Shown one piece after another: positions 26,109 through 34,230 of a stretch of DNA of 64,000 nucleotides. Under the pieces are notes generated by a model, which was given only the letters and a program-made list of their open reading frames with translations, searched no databases and had not been told where the DNA came from. The stretch is from Mesorhizobium sp. SARCC-RB16n. GTDB taxonomy: Bacteria; Pseudomonadota; Alphaproteobacteria; Rhizobiales; Rhizobiaceae. Numbering within the stretch: position 1 is the first letter of the stretch; the number at the start of each line of letters is the position of its first letter. Position numbers and translations under genes: made by a program. The stretch is from the NCBI RefSeq assembly GCF_008520305.1, contig NZ_ML703253.1:186001-250000 (forward strand). The letters are read 5' to 3'.

Positions 26109-27428
26109 CTACTCCGCCGCCACCTTGGCCATCGGGTTGTTCGGGTGTGTGGTCCAGTTGGCGTAGACCGGAGACACGGGCTTGCCGGTGCGCTGGTCCA
26201 TCACACCGGCCGCCAGCGGCTCCATGGTGATGCAGTTCTCGACCGGGCAGACATTGACGCAAAGGTTGCAGCCGACGCATTCGGCCTCGATCACCTCGAA
26301 ATGCCTGACGCCGTTGACGACATTGGTGATCGCCTGGTGCGAGGTATCCTCGCAGGCGATGTGGCAGCGGCCGCATTTGATACAGGCGTCCTGGTCGATA
26401 TGCGCCTTGGCGACATAGTTGAGGTTGAGATATTGCCAGTCGGTGACGTTTGGCGTGGCGCGGCCGATGATGTCGTCGAGTGAGCGGTGTCCCTTCTCGT
26501 CCATCCAGTTTTCGAGGCCGGCGATCATCTCCTGCACGATCTTGAAGCCGTAGGTCATCGCCGCCGTGCAGACCTGCACATTGCCGGCGCCCAGCGCCAG
26601 GAACTCGGCGGCGTCCCGCCATGTGGTGATGCCGCCGATGCCGGAGATCGGCAGGCCGCGGGTTTCGGGGTCGCGGGCGATCTCGGCCACCATGTTCATG
26701 GCGATCGGTTTCACCGCCGGGCCGCAATAGCCGCCATGCGAACCCTTGCCGTCGATAGTCGGCTCCGGCGCGAAGCTGTCGAGATTGACGCCGGTGATCG
26801 AGTTGATGGTATTGATCAGCGACACCGCGTCGGTGCCACCGGCATGTGCTGCCCGCGCCGGCTTGCGGATGTCGGTGATGTTGGGCGTCAGCTTGGTGAT
26901 GACGGGCATGCGCGTATACTGCTTGCACCAGCGCACCACCATCTCGATATATTCCGGCACCTGGCCGACGGCCGCGCCCATGCCCCGCTCCGACATGCCG
27001 TGCGGGCAGCCGAAATTGAGCTCGATGCCGTCCGCACCCGTCTCCTCGACCAGCGGCAGGATGGATTTCCAGCTTTCCTCGACGCAAGGCACCATGATCG
27101 ATGCGATCAGCGCGCGGCCGGGCCAGTCCATCTTGACCTGCTTCATCTCGCGCAGATTGGTTTGCAAATCGCGGTCGGTGATCAGCTCGATGTTGTTGAG
27201 GCCGAGCAGGCGCCGGTCGGCGCCCCAGATCGCGCCGTAGCGCGGGCCGTTGACGTTGACCACCGGCGGCCCTTCCTCGCCGAGCGTCTTCCAGACGACA
27301 CCGCCCCAACCCGCCTTGAAGGCGCGGATGACATTGTAGGCCTTGTCGGTCGGCGGCGCCGAGGCCAGCCAGAACGGGTTGGGCGATTTGATGCCGACGA
27401 AATTATTGCGGATGTCTGCCATGCTCAT
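26109..27428 (-). CDS. preA: NAD-dependent dihydropyrimidine dehydrogenase subunit PreA
   Basis: A 439-residue protein: an FMN-binding TIM barrel of the dihydroorotate dehydrogenase type (residues 1-310, with CPHGMSERGMG at about 141 and SGIGGI at 262) and a C-terminal ferredoxin domain with two 4Fe-4S motifs (CIKCGRCHIAC near 349 and CVGCNLCVNVCP near 384). With PreT it reduces uracil and thymine to the dihydro forms. The position of mammalian DPD Cys671 (in GMGLACGQ) is Val154 here. It overlaps preT by four bases (ATGA at 27425-27428). Confidence 0.93.
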   Translation of the reverse strand: MSMADIRNNFVGIKSPNPFWLASAPPTDKAYNVIRAFKAGWGGVVWKTLGEEGPPVVNVNGPRYGAIWGADRRLLGLNNIELITDRDLQTNLREMKQVKMDWPGRALIASIMVPCVEESWKSILPLVEETGADGIELNFGCPHGMSERGMGAAVGQVPEYIEMVVRWCKQYTRMPVITKLTPNITDIRKPARAAHAGGTDAVSLINTINSITGVNLDSFAPEPTIDGKGSHGGYCGPAVKPIAMNMVAEIARDPETRGLPISGIGGITTWRDAAEFLALGAGNVQVCTAAMTYGFKIVQEMIAGLENWMDEKGHRSLDDIIGRATPNVTDWQYLNLNYVAKAHIDQDACIKCGRCHIACEDTSHQAITNVVNGVRHFEVIEAECVGCNLCVNVCPVENCITMEPLAAGVMDQRTGKPVSPVYANWTTHPNNPMAKVAAE

Positions 27429-28789
27429 GCCCTCCCGTTAAGGGTGAGTGCCCGGTTGATACTCTCGGCCGCATCGCGCCCCTGCGCTACCGCTGAAACC
27501 GTCAAATCATCACCACCGAAGATGCAGTCGCCGCCGGCCCAGACCTTGGCTAGCGAGGTGCGCCCTTCCGCATCGACCTTGATGCGGCCGGCTTCGAGGT
27601 CGATCGACGCGCCACTGCCATTGAGGGCGGAAGGAACAAAACTCTGGCCGATAGCCTTGAACACCTGGTCGGCAACCAGCGTCAGGGTCTCGCCGGTGCC
27701 GGTGAGTTTGTCGCCGTTGAGCGCGGTGTATTCAAGTTCGATGGCCGACACCTTGCCACCGTCAGCGATGACGCGCTTCGGCTGCAGCCAATGGCGGATG
27801 GTGACGCCATTCGCGGCGGCCAGGTCCTGCTCGAATTCGGAGGCGTTCATATGCTCCTGGCCGCGCCGGTAGCAGATCGTCACCTCCTCGGCGCCAAGCA
27901 GCTTCGACTGCACGGCGGCATCGATCGCCGTCATGCCGCCGCCGATGACGACGACGCGGCGGCCGACCGGCAGCCCTGAGAGGTCGCTGGCCTGGCGCAG
28001 TTCGGCAATGAATTCGACTGCGTTGGTGACGCCGGCCGCGTCCTCGCCATCGGCGCGCAGTGCGTTGACGCCGCCAAGCCCCATGCTGAGGAATACGGCG
28101 TCATAGTTGCGGGTCAGATCGGAGAGTTGGTAGTCGCGGCCGAGCGCCTTGCCGTTCTGGATGTCGATGCCGCCGATCGCGGTGACATAGTCGACCTCGG
28201 CCTGGGCGAAATTGTCGACGCTCTTGTAGGCGGCGATGCCATATTCGTTGAGGCCTCCGGCCTTCGGGCGCGCCTCCAGGATGGTCACGTCATGGCCATG
28301 ACGGGCGAGCCGATGCGCCGCGGCAAGACCGGCCGGCCCGGCGCCGACCACGGCTACGGTCTTCCCTGTTGGCTCGGCACGCGGATAAAACTGCTTGTTC
28401 TCGCTCATCGCGACATCGGTGGCGTAGCGCTGCAAACGGCCGATCTGCACCGGCTTGCCTTCCGCCACCTCGCGCACGCAAACTTCTTCGCATAGCGTCT
28501 CGGTCGGGCAGACGCGGGCGCACATGCCGCCCAGGATGTTCTGGTCGAAGATGGTCTTGGCGGAACCGATCGGGTTGCCGGTCGAGATCTGGCGGATGAA
28601 AAGCGGAATGTCGATCGAGGTCGGGCATGCATTCATGCACGGCGCGTCGTAGCAGAAATAACAGCGGTCGGATTCGACCAGCGCCTCGTGATGATCGAGC
28701 GGCGGATGCAGGTCGGAAAAATTCTCGGCATATTGGTCGGGCGACAGCCGGCCGCCGGCAATACCCTCTTTGAACTGGCCTTCTGGCAT
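27425..28789 (-). CDS. preT: Dihydropyrimidine dehydrogenase subunit PreT
   Basis: A 454-residue electron-transfer subunit. The N-terminal domain (about 40-105) has the cysteine set of DPD and GltD (CYFCYDAPCMNACP and CARVCPTETLCEEVC) for iron-sulfur clusters. FAD binding is at VAVVGAGPAGLAAA (about 145) and the NAD(P)H site at VVVIGGGMTAIDAA. It feeds electrons from NAD(P)H to PreA. ATG 28789 has GGGGA upstream; an in-frame start at 28828 lies between the RutR-like site and the ribosome site and is less likely. A RutR-like operator lies about 50 bp upstream. Confidence 0.92.
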   Translation of the reverse strand: MPEGQFKEGIAGGRLSPDQYAENFSDLHPPLDHHEALVESDRCYFCYDAPCMNACPTSIDIPLFIRQISTGNPIGSAKTIFDQNILGGMCARVCPTETLCEEVCVREVAEGKPVQIGRLQRYATDVAMSENKQFYPRAEPTGKTVAVVGAGPAGLAAAHRLARHGHDVTILEARPKAGGLNEYGIAAYKSVDNFAQAEVDYVTAIGGIDIQNGKALGRDYQLSDLTRNYDAVFLSMGLGGVNALRADGEDAAGVTNAVEFIAELRQASDLSGLPVGRRVVVIGGGMTAIDAAVQSKLLGAEEVTICYRRGQEHMNASEFEQDLAAANGVTIRHWLQPKRVIADGGKVSAIELEYTALNGDKLTGTGETLTLVADQVFKAIGQSFVPSALNGSGASIDLEAGRIKVDAEGRTSLAKVWAGGDCIFGGDDLTVSAVAQGRDAAESINRALTLNGRA

Positions 28790-28838
28790 CGTCAGTTCCC
28801 CATGTTTTGTTTTGAGGAAGGCTAGCACGTTTTATTTT

Positions 28839-28854
28839 TTTATCAATTGGTCAA
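28839..28854. promoter_or_regulatory. RutR-like operator upstream of preTA
   Basis: On the minus strand the sequence is TTGACCAATTGATAAA, matching the RutR consensus TTGACCANNTGGTCAA at 12 of 14 defined bases. A candidate promoter (TTGCGT, 17-bp spacer, ATAAAA on the minus strand) overlaps it, so binding should block preTA. The nearest other site of this type in the window is the one at 21004-21019. Confidence 0.7.
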
Positions 28855-28909
28855 TTTTTGACGCAAACTGCTGAAAAGGCTGAATTAAAAGATGACACTT
28901 GTATTCAAG

Positions 28910-29635
28910 TTAAGGTGACGGTGACGCAAGCATAGAGCCGCCGCCTATGCCGATGCCGTGGATCGACCTGATCTCTTCGGCGACCAATTGCTGCAACGTC
29001 CAAAGATTGCGGTCGCGGATGCCGAATTCCTCGAGGTGGCTGACCGTGTTGTAAAGATATTCCACGCCGGAACCGACATGGCCGCAAGCGCGCGCCAGCA
29101 CCCGTGCCACCGTCTCCAGAGGCTGCCCGAGTGAAGTGCCTCTGCCCGTCACCCCGACCCAGAAACCCAACGCCCGCAACGGCCCTTGCGCCGTACGCAC
29201 CGGAACCCACCTGACAGAAGCGACGCTCTCATGATCGTCGATCTCGCGCCGCAACAACCTTTCGATCTGCGCGGCCTTCTCCCGTTCCGGCAACCGATAG
29301 ATTACACCATCGCATCTTCCGCCGCGTTCGAGCGCCATCATCAGTCCTGGCTGCGCGACGCTGCCGCGCCAGCGCACCATGTCGATGCAGAAGGAGCGGT
29401 GCCAGCCATAGGCGGTGGCGCGCTGGCGTTCGACGGACTCGAAAACCGGTTTCCAGATCAGCGAGCCATAGGCGAACACCCACAGCGGCCCCGCGTCTGC
29501 TTCATCGGTCAGCCGCGCGGAGAGAGCCTGGAAATCCTCGTCGCTCAGTTGTGTCCAGCTACCGCTGGGCCCAGGATCGGCCTCCTCGCGATGGCACAGC
29601 GCGACAAGCTCGGCCGTAAGTGACATCTGCCGCAT
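28910..29635 (-). CDS. ChaC-like gamma-glutamylcyclotransferase
   Basis: A 241-residue protein with the BtrG/ChaC fold: substrate loop VFAYGSLIWKP (53-63) and RR-E at 129-131 in the conserved YLxxRE region that provides the catalytic Glu. C-terminal GHVGSGVEYLYNTVSHLEEFGIRD is typical of the bacterial ChaC family (part GSGVEYLYNTVSHLEE). It likely cleaves glutathione to 5-oxoproline and Cys-Gly in the cytoplasm. ATG 29635 has AAGGGG upstream. It is divergent from the VOC gene at 29810. Confidence 0.85.
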   Translation of the reverse strand: MRQMSLTAELVALCHREEADPGPSGSWTQLSDEDFQALSARLTDEADAGPLWVFAYGSLIWKPVFESVERQRATAYGWHRSFCIDMVRWRGSVAQPGLMMALERGGRCDGVIYRLPEREKAAQIERLLRREIDDHESVASVRWVPVRTAQGPLRALGFWVGVTGRGTSLGQPLETVARVLARACGHVGSGVEYLYNTVSHLEEFGIRDRNLWTLQQLVAEEIRSIHGIGIGGGSMLASPSP

Positions 29636-29809
29636 GGATCGGGTCCCCTTCTCGAGCCGAGCAAAGGCGAAAATCGCAAGGCATGCAAGATGCGGGGAGG
29701 CTGCGCCTTGCCGTTCCGGATTTTCAGCCCAGATGTCGGATTTCTGTCGTCAAGATCGTCCTAGGATGGATCGAACGACGATCGGCGCACAACGGTGAGG
29801 AGACCGACC

Positions 29810-30586
29810 ATGCCAAAATCCCCGATGCCCTTCTTCTGGTACGAACTGATGACGTCGGACCTCGACGCCGCAGAGGCTTTCTACACAAAAGTGGTCGGCT
29901 GGAGGGCCCAACCCTTCGACAAGGCCCCAGGCATGCCGCGCTATATCGTCATGAATGTCGGCGAGCGTGGCGTCGGCGGCTTGATGACGATGCCCGAGGA
30001 TGCGGCCAATATGGGCATGCCTCCAGCTTGGCTCGGCTACATCCACACCAAGGATGCCGATGCCGCGACGGCGTCGGTGGAAAAGGCAGGTGGTGCCGTT
30101 CACCGCCAGCCCGACGACATTCCAGGCGTCGGCCGCTTCGCCGTCGTCGCCGATCCGCAGGGCGCGACCTTCATGTTCCTGCAGCCTAACGGTCCGGACC
30201 AGCCCGTCGTGCCGGCCAGCACGCCTGGCCATATCGGCTGGCACGAACTCTACACGAGCGACTGGAAGGCCGCGTTCGATTTCTATTCCAGCCAGTTCGG
30301 CTGGGCCAATGCCGGCGAATTCGACATGGGGCCGATGGGTATCTACCAGACCTTCACGGCCGGTCCCGAATCCGGCGGCGGCATCATGAACAAGCCCGAG
30401 CAGATTCCGGTGCCGGTCTGGCAGTTCTATTTCAACGTCACCGGCATCGACGCCGCAGCAAAACGCGTCACCGACGGTGGCGGCAAGATCCTGATGGGAC
30501 CCATGGAGGTGCCCGGAGGCAGCTGGATCGTACAGTGCCAGGATCCGCAAGGCGCGCATTTCGCTTTGATGGCGCCGGTGCGATAG
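29810..30586 (+). CDS. Two-domain VOC (glyoxalase-like) protein
   Basis: A 258-residue protein made of two VOC modules, about 6-125 and 135-257. Each opens with FxWYELMTSDLDAAEAFY or GWHELYTSDWKAAFDFYS and ends in a DPQG(A)xF motif (DPQGATFMFLQP and DPQGAHFALMAP). This is the CFP-30B-like/glyoxalase-family hydroxylase type; no specific substrate is known. GAGGAG seven bases upstream fixes ATG 29810. Confidence 0.8.
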   Translation: MPKSPMPFFWYELMTSDLDAAEAFYTKVVGWRAQPFDKAPGMPRYIVMNVGERGVGGLMTMPEDAANMGMPPAWLGYIHTKDADAATASVEKAGGAVHRQPDDIPGVGRFAVVADPQGATFMFLQPNGPDQPVVPASTPGHIGWHELYTSDWKAAFDFYSSQFGWANAGEFDMGPMGIYQTFTAGPESGGGIMNKPEQIPVPVWQFYFNVTGIDAAAKRVTDGGGKILMGPMEVPGGSWIVQCQDPQGAHFALMAPVR

Positions 30587-30627
30587 CGCCCACGCCAACC
30601 GCTGATATCACGCTTGCTGGCGTCGGC

Positions 30628-31116
30628 TCACTCCGGCGCCAGCACCGCGACCTTGAGGGTCTCTTTCTTGGCACCGCTGAACTGGACGGTGGCCGTGCCT
30701 GCCGCAAGCTTGAAGCGCACGCTCTTGCGGATGCCGGGGCAAGTCTTGACGCCGCTATAACCTACCGATTTCACCGGATGGCCGTCCTGGATGACATCGA
30801 TCCAGGCCTCGCCCGACACGCTGATCTGGATGGCTCCCTCCGGCGGCACCGCCACGCTGGCGACGGCGCCAAACGTGCCCGCTGCCGGGGTGTGTTCGGG
30901 CGGCACCGCGAAGCCGGCCTTCTCGGCCGGCACCAAAACCAGATCCGCGGCCGAACCGACCGTCAGCGTTGCCCCTGATGGCGTTGCCGGCGCCGCGGCA
31001 AACAGCGCCTGCTCTCGCGTCACCGGCCATTTGAAGGCCTCGCAGCCGGCGTCCTCCGCCATGGCTAAACTGGTGCCTGCAAGGAGTGCGAATAGGCTGA
31101 TGATGACTTTTTTCAT
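30628..31116 (-). CDS. Small secreted protein of unknown function
   Basis: A 162-residue protein with a signal peptide (MKKVIISLFALLAGTSLAMA). The mature part begins EDAGCEAFKWPVTREQALF, contains two cysteines (GCEAF and KTCPG) that could form a disulfide, and is otherwise beta-rich (ADLVLVPAEKAGFAVPPEHT, VAVPPEGAIQISVSGEAWID). I do not recognise a named domain. It is likely periplasmic. It faces the VOC gene 41 bp away and is divergent from DoxX. Confidence 0.65.
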   Translation of the reverse strand: MKKVIISLFALLAGTSLAMAEDAGCEAFKWPVTREQALFAAAPATPSGATLTVGSAADLVLVPAEKAGFAVPPEHTPAAGTFGAVASVAVPPEGAIQISVSGEAWIDVIQDGHPVKSVGYSGVKTCPGIRKSVRFKLAAGTATVQFSGAKKETLKVAVLAPE

Positions 31117-31316
31117 GGCACGGAAATCCACACGTTCAGAATGCCCATGTCAATACAACCATAGAGACAAGAATGCAACCCAGGCGAGAATAATATGGGA
31201 GGGCATGCCGGGGAACATCTTCAATCACCGATTGTTGATGACATGCCAAGGGAAGTGAATGGTCCATCGCTGGGCGATAATCTATCGCCGGGCCGGGAGG
31301 GTGAAAAGGAGTTCAG

Positions 31317-31709
31317 ATGAAACTTTTTGAAGGCCTTGCCAGGTACCGGCCGCAAGCGCTTGGCGTGTTGCGCATCATGACCGCGCTGCAGTTCATCGAA
31401 CACGGCAGCCAGAAATTGTTCAACTTCCCGGTAAGCGCCCAACCCCACGCCCTTACCGGGCTGACCACGACCGCCGGCATCCTCGAATTCGCCGGTGGCA
31501 TCCTGCTGGCACTCGGCCTTTTCACCCGCCCGGTCGCGTTCCTCCTGGCCGGTGAAATGGCGATCGCCTATTTCTCGACGCACATGCCGCGCGACTTCTT
31601 CCCCGTCAACAACAGCGGCGACGCGGCGATCTCGTTCTGCTTCATCTTCCTCTATCTGGTCTTTGCCGGCGCCGGCGCCTTCGCGCTCGACAACCGACGC
31701 AACGCATGA
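31317..31709 (+). CDS. DoxX-family membrane protein
   Basis: A 130-residue protein with four hydrophobic segments. It shows the DoxX pattern LGVLRIMTALQFIEHGSQKL near the N-terminus, then GILEFAGGILLALGLFTRPVA and an IAYFSTHMPRDFFPVNNSGD loop (parts quoted). DoxX proteins are small quinone-linked inner-membrane proteins whose exact role is unsettled. An AAAAGGAG ribosome site supports the start. The 3' end faces the DMGDH-like gene 22 bp away. Confidence 0.8.
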   Translation: MKLFEGLARYRPQALGVLRIMTALQFIEHGSQKLFNFPVSAQPHALTGLTTTAGILEFAGGILLALGLFTRPVAFLLAGEMAIAYFSTHMPRDFFPVNNSGDAAISFCFIFLYLVFAGAGAFALDNRRNA

Positions 31710-31731
31710 TGCTCCATGCAGGGGTGCGCTC

Positions 31732-34173
31732 TCATCCCCGCATCCGTTCGAAATTCGCATCGAACAGCGGCGCCGCCTGCATGCGCGCCGCATGCCGCTT
31801 GCCCAGCAACTCGATCTCGAAGCCGTCGCTCTCGTCGGCGATCTCCTTCGGCACATAGCCGACGGCGACGGACTTCTTCGAATGGTGGGCATAACCGCCC
31901 GACGTCACCCAGCCACGCACCGCGCCGCCGAACCAGATCGGCTCGTCGCCGATGACATCGGCATCGTCGGCGTCGACGATAAAGGCGCGCAGCCGCAGCT
32001 TGCCGCCATGCTCGCGCTCGGCCAGTGCCGCTGCCTTGCCGATGAAATCCGCGTCCTTGCCATAGGCGACGAAGCGATCGAGGCCGGCTTCCAGCGGCCC
32101 GTAGATCGGCCGGTATTCGCGCCCCCATGAGCCATAGTTCTTCTCCAGCCGCAGCGCGTTGAGCGCGCGCGAGCCGAACAGGCCGATGCCGAACTCTTCG
32201 CCCGCCGCCATCAGGGCGTTGAACGCCGCACGCTGGTATTCCGGCGCCACCCATATCTCGTAGCCGAGATCACCGGTGTAGCTGACGCGGCCGACCAGGC
32301 ATGGCGCCATGCCGATATCCATCTTGCCAATGGCCATGAACGGAAACGCCGCATTCGATATGTCGGAGCGCGTGGCTTTCGCCAGCACGTCCCTCGCCTT
32401 GGGACCGGCGATCGACAGGCCGGTCAGCTTTTGCCCCAGCGCTTCGATGTGAACCGAGCCGTCATCAGGCAAATGCTGCTCGAACCAGCGCATATGATAT
32501 TGCTCGGCGATGCCGGAGCCGGCCAGGAACCAGCCCCCTTCTTCCCGATCTTGGGGCCCCAGATTGGCCAGCGTGAAATCGCCGATCAGCCTGCCGTCTT
32601 CCTTCAGCATCGGCGCCAGGGTCATGCGATCGGGCTTCGGCAGCTTGCAGGCGAGCATCCGGTCGAGCCAGGCCGCGGCCCGCTCGCCCGTCACCTTGTA
32701 TTTGGCGAAGCTCGATATCTCCGACAGGCCGACGCCCGAGCGCACCGCCGCGACTTCGGCGGCGACATGGGTGAAGTCGCTCGAGCGCCGCCATGAGAAC
32801 TCGTCCTTGATGCCCTCAGGCGCGTACCAGAGCGGCACCTCTAGCCCATAGGCGACCCCCCACTGCGCGCCGCTCGCCGACAACAGGTCGTAGACCGGCG
32901 TCGTCTTCAGCGGCCGCCCGGCGGGCAGTTCCTCGTTGGGGAAGCGGATCGAAAAGCGCCTGGAATAATTCTCGCGCACCTTGGCGTTGGTGTAGGCCAT
33001 CGTCGCCCAGTCGCCATAGCGCGCCACGTCCATCGCCCAGATATCGGCGCCTGGATCGCCCTCGATCATCCAGTTGGACAGGGCCAGGCCGACGCCGCCG
33101 CCCTGGCTGAAGCCGGCCATCACGCCGCAGGCGACCCAGAAGCCCGGCAGGCCGCGCACCGGCCCGACCAGCGGGTTGCCGTCTGGCGCGAAAGTGAAGG
33201 GCCCGTTGATGATCTGCTTGATGCCGGTGTTCTGGAAAGCCGGGAAATGCCGGAAGCCGACCTCGAGCGACGGCGCGATGCGGTCGATATCCGGCGCCAG
33301 CAGTTCATGGCCGAAATTCCAGGGCGTCTGGTATTCGGACCACGGTTTGTTGGCCTTCTCGTAGGTGCCCATCAGCATGCCGCCGCGCTCCTGGCGCAGA
33401 TAGAGCTCGCCGTCGAAATCGACCGCGTGGATGACCTCGGTGCCGGTTTTCTGGTTCCAGGCGGCGACCTCCGGCATGTCCTCGGTGATCAGGTACATAT
33501 GCTCCATGGCGAGCACCGGCAGTTCGAGCCCGACCATCCGGCCGACCTCGCGCGCCCACAGGCCGCCGGCATTGACGACGTGCTCGGCCACTACCTCGCC
33601 CTTGTTGGTGATGACGCGCCACATCCCGTCGGGACGGCGCACGATGTCCTCCACCTTGGTGAAGCGTTCGATCTCGGCGCCGAGCTTTCGCGCCGCCTTG
33701 GCATAGGCGTGCGTGACGCCCGACGGATCGAGGTGGCCGTCCTCCTTGTTGCGGACGGCGCCGACGAACTGCTTGGGATCGAGCAGCGGCATCAGCTCGG
33801 CCGCCTCTTTCGGCGAGATTTCCTCCAGTTCGATGCCGAGATAACGGCCCTTGGCGACGACGCCGCGCAGCCAGTCAAGCCGCGCCTCGGTGGCAGCCAG
33901 AAGCACGCCGCCGGTCAGGTGCACGCCGGTCGCCTGGCCGGAAAGCTCCTCTATCTCCTTGTAGAGATTGATGGTGTATTTCTGCAGCTTGGCTACGTTG
34001 GGATCGCCATTGATCGTGTGCATGCCGCCGGCCGCGTGCCAGGTCGAGCCGGAGGTCAGCTCGTCGCGCTCCAGCAGCACGATGTCGGTCCAGCCATGGC
34101 GGGCGAGGTGGAACAGCACGGAACACCCGACGACACCGCCGCCAATGACCACGACCTTTGCATGCGATTTCAT
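31732..34173 (-). CDS. FAD oxidoreductase with aminomethyltransferase domain (dimethylglycine dehydrogenase-like)
   Basis: An 813-residue two-part protein. Residues 1-370 form a DAO-type FAD domain (VVVIGGGVVGCSV at 7-19; the covalent-flavin-type His46 in GSTWHAAGG). A linker FAO_M domain follows (about 370-425), then GCV_T and its C-terminal barrel (about 430-810; GDLGYEIWV and ALRLEKNYGSWGREY are family blocks) that bind tetrahydrofolate. It should oxidatively demethylate an N-methyl compound such as dimethylglycine or sarcosine and pass the C1 unit to folate. It lies 57 bp after the MttB-like gene on the same strand. Confidence 0.87.
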   Translation of the reverse strand: MKSHAKVVVIGGGVVGCSVLFHLARHGWTDIVLLERDELTSGSTWHAAGGMHTINGDPNVAKLQKYTINLYKEIEELSGQATGVHLTGGVLLAATEARLDWLRGVVAKGRYLGIELEEISPKEAAELMPLLDPKQFVGAVRNKEDGHLDPSGVTHAYAKAARKLGAEIERFTKVEDIVRRPDGMWRVITNKGEVVAEHVVNAGGLWAREVGRMVGLELPVLAMEHMYLITEDMPEVAAWNQKTGTEVIHAVDFDGELYLRQERGGMLMGTYEKANKPWSEYQTPWNFGHELLAPDIDRIAPSLEVGFRHFPAFQNTGIKQIINGPFTFAPDGNPLVGPVRGLPGFWVACGVMAGFSQGGGVGLALSNWMIEGDPGADIWAMDVARYGDWATMAYTNAKVRENYSRRFSIRFPNEELPAGRPLKTTPVYDLLSASGAQWGVAYGLEVPLWYAPEGIKDEFSWRRSSDFTHVAAEVAAVRSGVGLSEISSFAKYKVTGERAAAWLDRMLACKLPKPDRMTLAPMLKEDGRLIGDFTLANLGPQDREEGGWFLAGSGIAEQYHMRWFEQHLPDDGSVHIEALGQKLTGLSIAGPKARDVLAKATRSDISNAAFPFMAIGKMDIGMAPCLVGRVSYTGDLGYEIWVAPEYQRAAFNALMAAGEEFGIGLFGSRALNALRLEKNYGSWGREYRPIYGPLEAGLDRFVAYGKDADFIGKAAALAEREHGGKLRLRAFIVDADDADVIGDEPIWFGGAVRGWVTSGGYAHHSKKSVAVGYVPKEIADESDGFEIELLGKRHAARMQAAPLFDANFERMRG

Positions 34174-34230
34174 GGATTTTTCTCTGATATCAATAAGTTG
34201 AATGGGTGAGTGGATTCAGGATGAGAGGCG

